NCBI GenBank assembly: GCA_944474755.1
Contig: OX104124.1
Span: 41,183,342 to 41,247,341 of the forward strand
Length of the DNA stretch: 64,000 nt
Reading direction: 5' to 3'
DNA from: Limnoperna fortunei
Taxonomy: Eukaryota > Mollusca > Bivalvia > Mytilida > Modiolidae
The stretch's first letter is position 1, and every line of letters begins with the position of its first letter. Under the pieces are notes generated by a model that did not search any database, was not told the origin of the DNA, and saw only the letters and a list, made by a program, of their open reading frames with translations. Positions 22,923 through 34,900 of the stretch are shown here, piece by piece. The position numbers and the translations under genes were made by a program.

Positions 22923-25900
22923 GTAAGCGCTTTCGCATTATAGAAGTGTTTTTATACTGGAGCAGGTCAAATCAACCCACTGTTAAGTCGCCCCCCCCCC
23001 CCCCGCTTGCAACACTCCCACACTGTTTGTTAAATATAGTTTTTAATGCTATTTTCTGCTTGTTAATATTTAAATTATATTTGTTGCTCAATCTTTTCGT
23101 TGATAATGAATTATAATGTATAACAGTTGTAATTCTTAGTTATTAGTAACAGGCCGTTAGAACATGACGAAAGTATTCTAGTTAATGCGAAAAAAAAAGA
23201 TATGTTGTTTCAAGAAATCCATTTAGGCATGAAAACACGCACTAAATTATACATGTTTTAACTCAAGCGATATTTTTAAGAGGGTCGTTTTGTGGGTTCG
23301 ATTTTTCTGTGGGGCGATTTGGCCTGAATTCATTTTATATTTTGTATATAATTATATATTTTAGTGACTAATATATAGACATAGTGCACGTTGTTGGAGA
23401 TGTTTGGTGTCCGATAAATATTTTGGGTTTTTTTTGAGACCTTAAACGAATGAAGAAAGTTTCGATAAACTAGTGTGTTTTTGTTTTCGATCAATACGAT
23501 CGAGCTGTATCTGTCTTTTGAGCTACAAATATACGCGAATTATTGTAACAAGAAAACCAACACCAGGTCATTAAAACTTTTTTATTTAGTCACTAATTTT
23601 CCTGAAATTTGGCATAAGTGTTGGGTTCTCAAAATTGTTTAAAAAGTTAGCAGATTTCCTACTCAAAATATGACGTAAATATAAAGTATGATGACGTAAT
23701 CATAACTTCAATTACAACTTTTACGTACTTGCCGCATATTTAACAAAATATTTGATATATTTATGAGAGTTTAGATATGCGGTTTTTTTTGTAATAATTT
23801 GTCAAAGAAATTTTAGAGTACAACAGACTTGTACGGCCACATTCTTTTTTAAGGCCCTCTTGCTAAAAAAAAAAACAAAACTAAAATGACGTTTTGTTTA
23901 GAGGCTCCAATAACGTGCGTAACGTACATTTTTTCAGGTCCATTTTTTCATGAAACGTACGTTTGTAAACAAAAATATGATTTTTTTAAAAGAATACTGT
24001 ATTGTTAAGTTTACAAAAAAGTCCAAACTTTTCCCCAAAACCTTTAATCGTTACAATATTAACAACACTATTACAACAATATTATTACACAGTTCGTTCA
24101 ATAAATACTTATCACCGGACTTGAGTTACTTCCCTTTACATCTCGGCCTACCCCAAATACCGACCTACGATACAAAAAATTGCAATATTTTCATAAATAT
24201 ACGTTTTGTTACATTTTGGCTAAAACGTTATGATTAAATATCATAAGCTTCTTATATCTTTCCAATATTTCGTGAAAATTTTGTCAAATAACTAAGTAAT
24301 TCAATAAAGTCGATTTCCGTCTCGGGGATTTTGTCTCGGGTTCGGGTTCGGGCTACCCGAAATACCGACCACCATAAACGCTGAAGTCTTCTGCCTGTCT
24401 GGACAAATGTCTTAATGTGATGTTATTAAGACATTGTGTGTATTTCAGTAAAAACCTCTATTAACCAAGTGTGTTTCTTGTCTTGTACATGTGACAAAGA
24501 CATTTCTCTAGTGTTTTCTTCATTTCAGATAACCTGGTCTCCTGGTGCAATATTTTTCATTGACGCAAGCTTCACTTCAAATATAACACCAGGTCAGGAC
24601 CTCCGATATAAGCATTTTCATTGGTTGATAATATGACGCCATTTAATATCACATGCACATGCCAATCTTTTTTTAAATCTGGGAATACCTTTTCTTTATA
24701 AAATTTAAATATAAATTATATTTTACCTTTACGTTTAAATTATGAAATCATAATGTAAACTCAGCTGAGAAATGTAAACATTGAACGTCACAATGAGAAT
24801 GACGTCATAATACGTTCGTTCCACTTGAACTTATCTGTAATACTAAATGGTCAGTCTAGAGAATACCCGAACGTCAAATTTCAACGCTGTCACCGTTGAA
24901 ATCCAATGCTCCTGACCTGACGTTATATCCGAAGGCCGCTTAGGCTCATGAGGATATCATCGTCAGGGTACCAGAATACATTTCAGACTGCAAATCCCAA
25001 AAAGTCTCGACTAATATTATCACAGAAACATATATTTCGCTCCCCATGTCCAGGTAGTCCCCTGATTTCATCAGCGAAAAGACGAAGAAATGATACGTTT
25101 CTCAGCACAACTTCGATAACTGATCTTTTTTTTTCATAAAAAAATACAACACCGGTCTATACTGCAGTTTCGTAAACAATTGCACAAACAATCGTGGTGA
25201 GTTAAAGTTATTGGTCGATATTCAACTGTAAAAAATATCATACTTTACATATTTCCTCCCCTTTTTGCCCTTTTTGCCATGTATTTTGTTCAGGGCAATA
25301 TTTTTGTATATGGCTCCGGGCCATATACACTCAATTTATAATAATTAAGAAATTTAATGTTGATTAATCTTTTTTTTGTTGGTATTTATTTAGCTGTAAA
25401 ACATTTCTTGTATAAAATCAAAAATATACATACTCATGATAATGTTATGCACATGAAAATATTTAAAGGTGAGTGAGTGGATTGGTTAAAAGTATACAAT
25501 ATAAATGATGCTTTTGGCCTTGGTATTTGCCATATGACGTTATGTGGACTGGCCAGGAGCTCATCTCTCAGCTACGCTTTGGTTCATATACATGTACTAC
25601 AGTACTATAAACATGATAAAGAGGGTGGTCAGTATTTCAGGTAGCCTGAACCCGAGAAAAATCACGAGACAGAAATCAACTTTAATTATTTTCGTGGTTA
25701 TTAGACAGAATTTTTACGAAATATTTGAAAGATATAACAGGCAAATGATATTGAATTATTACGTTTCAGTCAAAATGTAACAAAACGTGTATTTATGAAA
25801 ATTATGCAATTTTTTGTCTCGTAGGTCGGTATTTCAGGTAGTTAATGAATGTATTGAAAAACCTAGTCCGAGAATCCTCTGCTGTCCAATGCTTTTTTTT

Positions 25901-28900
25901 AATTTTTGCTTTGCACAAAAAGCATTGGGCAGCAGAGGATTCTCGATGACTAACCGAAATACCGACCTACGGGACAAAAAATTGCAATATTTTCATAAAT
26001 ATATGTTTTGTTATATTTTTACTTAAACATAATAATTCAATATCATAAGCTTGTTATATCTTTAAAATATTTTGTGAAAAATTTTTCAAATAACTAATTA
26101 ATTCATTAAAGTCTAATTCTGTCTCGGGATTTTGTCTCGGGTTCGGGCTACCCAAAATACCGACCACCTATATTGGCTATAACGAGAGCTACTGGTCAGT
26201 ATTGATCAAATATTAATTTTATAAGAGGTCAATATGTGTTTATATGAACCTGGTAGAAAGATATTGACTGACAACACAATCAGAGGTCAATATCTTTTTT
26301 TATCACATATTTAGCTGTGATATGGACCTTTCTGCAAATGCAATACATCCCATATGACGTTTACCAAAGACGATGGGGTTATATCCATGATGATACCATT
26401 GGTGATGGGCTGATTCATGTATCAACTTTAGTATCAGCCTGCAATCAATATGGACATAGGTCAAAGCAAGTGATGTTGTCTCCTGAAATTTATTATGTTA
26501 TTTTATACTAGTTATTGAATAAAAATTGCAAAAAAAACCCTATTTCTATGACAAGTTTAAGATTGCTTTGGTTAATAGATTATGACATTGCGTTATTCCA
26601 TATCTTCCCTGGCATCTGCCCTCATCTGCCCTTAAGCGAAGTTTTAGGGCTTGATATGAGAGTCTCAGGCTGACACTCCGGTTGATATGGAAACTGCAAT
26701 CTATAAATAAAGTGCATATAAACTGTATTTACCGTATAAAAAACATAATTGTTACATTACAAATGAAAACCACATTTCTTTTTTTCAACTGTACATACAC
26801 CATATTGTTTATCTATTGTACCGGGTATATTGGCAATCAAACTGGAATTAAAATGGATCTTTATTTAGTAGTGTAGCCTCAATACATGTAAAAATAGAAA
26901 CTAGACATTTGTTTTTAAAAATACACAGAATATTCTGTGAATCATGTTCTTGACATAGCCAGTCAGAATTATACTAATAATACAACACACAATACTAAGT
27001 ACATGTACTAGTATGTAATATAACTTTAAGTTATATATTGTGACCATCCACCAAGTTGCCACCACTTTGAAAGAGTGTTATATTGGTAAATTAACTTCTA
27101 ATAGTTGATTTTTATCCCTCTCACTGTGTTAAATTTGATGTTTTTACTTTTCTAAGGCTAGATATTTTACCATTATTTCAAATTAATGCTCGAGCTCTCA
27201 GAATAATTGGATATGTTTTACTCAAGTGTTAGTTATTAGTTATGATAAAATTAATGATTTTGATATTGGTCGCTATCAGAATTTATCAGCTAGAAAAAAT
27301 GAAATATTCACCGAGCCGTTAGGCGAGGTGAATATAGATTTTTGAGGGCTGAGAAATCCTGATAGAGACTGTATATCAAAGTCAGTAATTGTTTTATTAC
27401 ATGAATAAAATGACCATCTTCCTTCATCAGAAAACAGAGGATGCTTAATTACATTTTGTAATTGTAATGCTGGTTACCCTTAATATTTTCTGTTAACACT
27501 GCATTTTGATATTGATTTGCTGCTAATCCTAAAATTCCAGTTTCATCACATTTAAAATAGTGAAAAGAATATAAAAAGTCAATTATTTTATTCTTACATT
27601 TTTCAACAGTATATTTTATAATTACATGTACAGATGATTCAATGACCACTAAAATTGAAATTTATAGTTATATTGGAACAGTTATGAAAAACAGGCTTAA
27701 ACAGGTAAACACCAGGTCAATATTGGATTCTGTTGCATAGTAGTCAAGCTTATTCCAATGTTGACCTGGTTTTGACCATGAAATATGTTGACCTTTGGAG
27801 GACAAGTGCATTTTCACAACTTATTTGAAAGGAAAATTTTGAAGAAATTGTTCTTATCTTAAGACTGTATGTTTGTTGTTAAATTGTTGCTCGTTTTTAT
27901 TAAAACAAAAAAATTTGGTTACAAAAATGATTTGTTTTATTTGAAAAATGTATTGAAATTTTATTGGCATAATAAAACAATTGATTACTGCTTTTATACT
28001 AGTAGGTCAACAGTAGGAGATAATGGATCCCTTGACCTGGATGCTCGCTGACCTGACATGCCGGTTGGCCGTGGTCAGGAAGGGTCACCACTTGTCCTGG
28101 GGTCCTGCTGTTGACTACTAATGTAGTAATTAAATTGTATAATCCATGTGTATTTACATTTTCTTCAATAAAATAAATTTTCCTGAACCCAAATGCCGGT
28201 GGAACATTCAGTGATTTACAATAAAGGCTTTCCATGAAAACACATATGTATTAAGTTATTGTACATGTAGTATAAGAACGTGTCACTTTAATTTTATACA
28301 TTCTTATTTCAGATTTGCAGTTATGTCCCTTAAGGGTTGTATGGAAGTCTGCTGTTCTCCGAACACTGTATCAAAGTTTATCAGATTTTTTCCCAAATTT
28401 GCAGCTTTATTTATCATTTTACACATAATTCTTTTAATTCTGACCAGTAAGTTATTTTACACATATCAGTGAAATTGCATATATGTAAAATTTTATTTTG
28501 CATGTAATCGTGGCCTTCATTTTTGTATACTATTTCCTAGCTAGTTTATGCACAAACCCTGGGTTGTTCTGTGTACAAGTTAAATGGAAACCTTGTTTTT
28601 ATATATTCTAAACAGAAAAGATGTTGTCTACAGTCCTTCAGTTCATTGAACAGTAGTCCTGTTGTAGGACTGACAATATGGTCTTTTTGAAAGGGATGGC
28701 TAATGCTTGGGGGGGGGGGGGGTGGAAATTTTCTTGAGATGTGGTCCCTGGTGAAAAAGATCTTGACTAGAGGGGATTGCTGTATCAAATTTATTAAAGT
28801 ATATTTTAAATGTTGTCAAAATTGAGATCATGCTGATTGTAGCTTATATTATAACAATTATATATGACATTTATTGTTGTAGCATACATGTATGTCCAAG

Positions 28901-31900
28901 ATAACAGGCATGTAATGTATATATAGAAGTTACTTATTCAGAGTTGTAGTTTTTCACTGTAGAATACTAGAATCTGAGCTTTCACAATTTTCTTTGTTGT
29001 CTCGCAAACTTTACATTTGTATTTCGTTTACTAGTATATATACATTGTAAGTTAAAGCTACATGTATATAGTTTGATTGATTGATTGATTAATGGTGTTT
29101 AACGCCAGAGCAGCAATATTTCATATTTCAGCTATATTCAGGCGAGTATATAGTTTGATAAAGCAGGTTTCCTGTGAGGATTAATTTGCTAGAGAAGTCA
29201 AATAAGAAATTTGCACTTGACAGTTTCCAAAAGATCATTTACATCAGAAGTCAGAAAAGTTTTTTTATGTTCTTCATTGATTAGGCTTTATTTAAATATT
29301 GTGTGACTGGGCTTTACTGACAGTGATTCATGATAAGGGTAAAGTGTACCAATTTTTTAATCGGTGTTACCAATTTTCATTTCAGTACAAATTCAATACA
29401 CTTAAATTCTTAACATTTCTTTAAGGGAATTTGGGACACTTTCCTTAAAAATAAGAGCTTATTTTCGAGGGGTTGAGCTCTGAAATTTCAAATTTTCTAA
29501 TAGACTGACCAGAGAAGAGAAAAAGCACTTAAATATTAGTTTTAAAAAAATTCTGTCCATTGAAATTTTCTGATTTTTTATGTTAAACAATTGGTATACA
29601 TTTTAGTGATTGTAAAAAAAATATGGGTCTCTCAGAGTTAAATTTTTGTCTATTAAAAAAACTGGCCAAAAAGTACATGTATTAAAAATCAGTATTTTTG
29701 GGGCAAAATTACCTCCCTTGTTATCACTTTGCGTCCGTCAGAGGTGGCGGTGTCTGTGAACCTTTTACATTTTAATTTTTTTTTTTGAAACCACTTTGCC
29801 AATTGAAACCAAACTTAGACATAATGTTCATTGGATGAACCTTTTTGTTTTTTATTTGGATTGGAAAACTAATATGGCAGCCACTGCAAGACAAAGTTTA
29901 ACACAGGACCCTATGGGAAAAAAGTTTAAAAAGGTTTCTTTTCTAAAACCGGTTAACCAATTAAAACAAAACTTACTAGCAATATTGTTTGGATGGTCCT
30001 TTATAAAGTTTATGTTTTCTATGCCAATTGTAAATTTAAAATGGCGCTACGGCAGGACTTAGTTTAACATAGTACCCTATGGGAAAAAATTTTTAAAAGG
30101 CTTCTTCTCTGAAACTGGTTAACCAATGTAAACAAAACTTACTAGCAATATTGTTTGGATGGTCCTAAATAAAGTTTATGTTTTTTATGACAAATGGAAA
30201 TTCAAAATAGCCACCAACACAGGACTTAGTTTAACATAGGACTATATGGGAAAAGTTTAAAAGGCTTCTTCTATGAAACCGGTTAACCAATGGAAACAGA
30301 ACTCACTACCATTATTGCTTGGATGGTCCTTTATAAAGTTTATGTTTTTTATGGAAATTCAAAATGGCCACCATGATGGTCCTTTATAAAGTTTATGACG
30401 TTTGTTATGCCAATTGGAAAACCAAAATGGCCACCACGCATGACTTAGTTTAACATAGGACCCTATGCCAAAAAGTTTTAAAAGACTTCTTCTCTGAAAT
30501 GGATTAATCAATGGAAACAAAACTTACTATCAATATTGTTTGGATGGTCCTCTTTGAAGATCAATAGGAAAATCAAATGGCCACCACAACATTACATAGA
30601 TTAACATTGGACCCTATATAAAAACATTCAAAAAGGCTTCTCTGAAACCGATTAACCAATGGAAACAAACTTACTGGCAATATTGTTTGGATGGTCTTCA
30701 TTAAAGTTTATGTTTTTTATTGCCAATTGAAGATTCAAAATGGCCACCACCGCAGGACTATTTGAACATAGTACCATATGGGCAAATTTTTTGTTAAAAT
30801 CTTCTTCTGTAAAACCAGTTAATCGATGGAAACACAACTTATTAGCAATATTGTTTGGATGGTCCTCTTAAAAGTTTATTTAAAATTACATACTTATATT
30901 AACATCAGGGAAATGCCATCTTTATTGCCTTTAAAATCAGGTGAGTGATACTGGCTCTCTAGAGCCTCAGGTTCATTATTATACACCCGCTTCGAAGAAG
31001 AGGGGGGGTATACTAGTTTACCCCTGTCCGTCTGTCCTTCCATCCACAACGTCACATTCGTAACAGTTTTATGAGCAACTACTTATTACAACCTCTTGAC
31101 ATTTTATATGTGACCTTACCATGTGGTCCTATTTTGCGAGTACCGATTTCAGGTCTGTCCACTTCCTATTTACCGACTAAGTCGATTAAATATATAATGA
31201 TGTGAATAGCGAGGTGTACTGAGTGAGCAGTTTTATATGTGAAAATAGTGCATTTACACCATTAATTAAAGTAATACTATCGGTATAAGACTTTCATAAC
31301 TATTTTTTTATTTTATGGAAATTAAGATTTTTTATTGAAATAAATTATTATTTATAATTAATTTTACTATAAATGTGATATCTATTTTGAGATTTTCACT
31401 AAAAATGGCAGATGGTGTCCTGCATCCCATTAAGCTGTGAGGATACATATTTCAGTATGGCAATCAACCACTCCATTATTAAAACGACAGATTACTCATG
31501 TTACTTATGTGAATTTTACTTGAAATCTTTATCATTAAATTTTAAATCATTTCTTCATAATATGTTGAAAGAATAATTCTTACATACGTTTTTGGGAAAG
31601 ACGGTAGATCTTTAACAAGTGCTAGAATTGTATGTGTTTTTGAAAGTGGAGCACAGTGGAACAACTGAAAGGACAAGAAAAATTGTATCATGCTTTAGAG
31701 AATATGTAGACTTTCCTAAAAGCCCATAAAAGTACCTATTTCTTCCGTAAACCAACAACTTTCACATTACGTTATCCAATAGACTCTCTAATGTTTAATA
31801 TCTGACATCTAATTAGAACGATGGAAAGAAAAACATTGAACAAGAGCGTTGTTATGTGACCATAAAAATGCTTGCTGTTTCCTGTGTTTTCACCAGAAAT

Positions 31901-34900
31901 TGGCCATTAATGGAAGAATTGACATGCTTGAATCTACAATACTTGCATGACAGTCTAATTAAAATCAGCTCATGCATGCTTACTATTTTGTTTCGTTTAC
32001 CTATGTCTAAATAAGTAAATACATAGAGCTGAATTTAATGTAGCTGAACTTGATACAAATCCTTGTGTAAGGTAGACAGTACTTTATATTTACTATATCA
32101 ATTAACTATGTCTGTTTTCATTCTATCTGAAAAAAATGATGTCTAATAATGCTATTTAAAAAAATTTTTTATGATAAGCAGAATAGATATATAATGATGT
32201 TTTATAACACATTTTAAAGTCTTTTTGGTATAAAAACAAATGTTTTTTTTTATTACAAGCAGAAGCATTATCCTATTCGGTAATTTTTGCTCATGTGAAA
32301 TATGCTAGCTTAAAAGTGCACATTTTATTAGAAGTTAGTATTTTTTCAGACATTAAAAATAATTTTACACTGGTAAGAAGAATATAATAACAAATGAGTG
32401 CTGTAATAAATTAATGTGTTGATCTCGTGGTACATGGCTAATATTGTAGGATGTAGAGATCTAACTGCACATACTAATTTTTATACTGATATATAGCCAC
32501 CTAAATTATAGGTTGTAGTTGGCACAAAAACTAAGCAATAAATTTCACTTTGATAACATACACAGACTAACTTTCATGCAAACTGTAGGTCCTTTACTAA
32601 AAAAAACTACTAAACAGATTAAAATTAATTCTTATTCTCAATTCTAGGCTGTTCAAAATTTTGGACTTTTTTTGTTGTCATTAAAACTCTGTGTGCTACT
32701 AACTGGGTTGTCATTTGTAGTGAACACGAAAATGTAATTTAAATTATAAAAAATTTAGATAACAGAAAACTTAACTTCCGTTCCATATTTTAATGTATTG
32801 TACAGCTGTCAATTTCATGTATTTATCTTAACCTTGAAATTTACTTTGTTTTAATAAAATTTTCATTTTAGTACAACACATCTTTAGACTTTTTTTTTGG
32901 TTACGTAATGTTATTTGAATGTAATGTATGTAGTACAATTACTTCTTTGTTTTAAAAACAATATATATAACTGTATAAATGTTGGATTAAATTTCTTACT
33001 AAAGCAGACATTAAATAATACAAAAATCAGATTAGCATTAAAGTTTTTAAATTATTGTTTTTTGTTAAAACAAGTTATTACAAGTGTTTTTAATGTATGT
33101 TTTCAGTATACTGCTTTTTAAATTGTCATTTTTTATGGTAATATAAAATAAATTTTCGAATAAATTATCCAGAAAAAGCCCAGTCTAATAATTGCTTGCA
33201 TCTGTTACTTTCAGGTTTGAACAAAACCCATGAGAAAACAACAAATACTGCAGAACCGAACTCGGATCTTCTTAAACAACTGAATAATATGATAAAAAAA
33301 GAAGCTGATGTATCAAATGTCATATCGATAAAAGCTGGTAAGAATAATAAAATGAAGTCAAAATGATTGAAACTTGTTGCTGTGACAGTGTGGTTAAGAA
33401 GTACATCTACTATTGATCACTGGAATAGCAGACACTACACACTGAAGTTGCGAGTTGAGTCAGGCAGGTTGTGCTCGACTCTAAATTTAAGGTTTTCTAG
33501 TTTTCGTTGACATCAGTTTAAAATGTATTAATGTTTATACTTCAGTTTTAATTGGATGTTTTATTTCTTCTATATTCTTATTATTTTTTTCCAAATGGGG
33601 TGGTTAATTATTTTTATTGCATGTAAAAAAATGCTTCACACAACAGGTGCCATCTTTCACTTAGAGGATTGGACTGTTTCAAGTTGAAATTAACCAAATG
33701 CCTAAAGCTATTTTTGAATAGTTATTAATGTAACATAGGTGCATAATCTATTCTGATTGGGCAGTGCTTAAATTTCATAATATATCAATTTTAACATTGA
33801 TGCCTTCAAAATATTTGACATCACTTCCGTAGATAGTCAAGGTTTAACTATTAAAATCTCATACTTTGATTTGTGGATTGTCTTTTTTGACAGTTTCCTC
33901 TCTGTTCGGAATTTTGTTTTTACCTTCATTTTTGAGTTTCATTATAACAGTATTTTGTAATTGTAACCAATGATTTTATTGGATTGATAGCAATAACAGT
34001 TTGCTTTCAATGGTGAACATGAATTGGAACCATCAAATCTAGGAATGAAAATGACATATACTAAAATACAATATATCTTTTATAAATCATATAGATCTTC
34101 TGTTTTTGTTAATTTTTCACATAGATTATTAATATATATGGTTTTTCAAATGATATTTCAAGTATTATGATACCCCCGCTTGAAAAGCGAGGAGTATATA
34201 GTGTTCATGGTGTCCATCTGTCCGTCCGTCCGTCTGTCCGTCCGTTACACTTTCTCTTATTTGCAACTCCTCCTACACCACTGAATGGAATTTGATGGAA
34301 CTTGTCACATAGTGCCATTGTGCAGGAGATATTTATTATTTTGATCAGAATGATATTTGGGGTTTCCCATAGAAAAACATGGACTGTCATTGACATAAGG
34401 GGTTACCCATTTCTTTTGTGCGACTCCTCCAACACCACTAAATGGAATTTGATGAAACTTACACAGAATGTTGTCACATATTGCCATTGTGCACTAGATA
34501 TTAAACATTTCGATTGGAATGATATTTGGGGTTTCCCATAGAAAAACATGGACTTTGTCATGGACATAAGGGATACCCATCTCTTATGTGCAACTCATTC
34601 CTACACCACTGAATGGAATTTTTTGAAACTTACACAGAATCCATGTCACATGGTGCCATTGTGCAGAAGATATTTAACATTTTGATCGGAATGATATTTG
34701 GGGTTTCCCATAGAAAAACATGGACTGTCATTGACATACCGTAAGGGGATACCCATCTCTTATGTGCAACTCCTCCTACACCACTGTATGGAATTTGATG
34801 AAACTTACACAGAATCCATGTCACATAGTGCCATTGTGCAGGAGATATTTAACATTTTGATTGGAATGATATTTGGGGTTTCCCATAGAAAAGCATGGAC

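Larger units (their letters stand above)
21797..24373. mobile_element. 2.6-kb TIR element carrying promoter and exon 1
   Basis: The left arm 21797-22074 and right arm 24096-24373 are inverted copies of equal length (278 bp). I count about nine differences, without gaps. Both ends read GGTGGTCGGTATTTC outward-in, followed by CCCGAACCCGAACCCGAGAC. The unit is flanked by a 6-bp direct repeat, ATAAAC (21791-21796 and 24374-24379), which marks a single insertion event. No transposase is visible inside. The interior holds a TAA microsatellite, a TATA box, the SGNH exon and its splice donor. The superfamily is not assigned. Confidence 0.8.

Noticed and set aside
24530..24590. Possible extra SGNH exon (CATTTCAG acceptor, CACCAG|GTCAGG donor)
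   Set aside because: Joined to exon 1 in phase it gives an immediate TAA.
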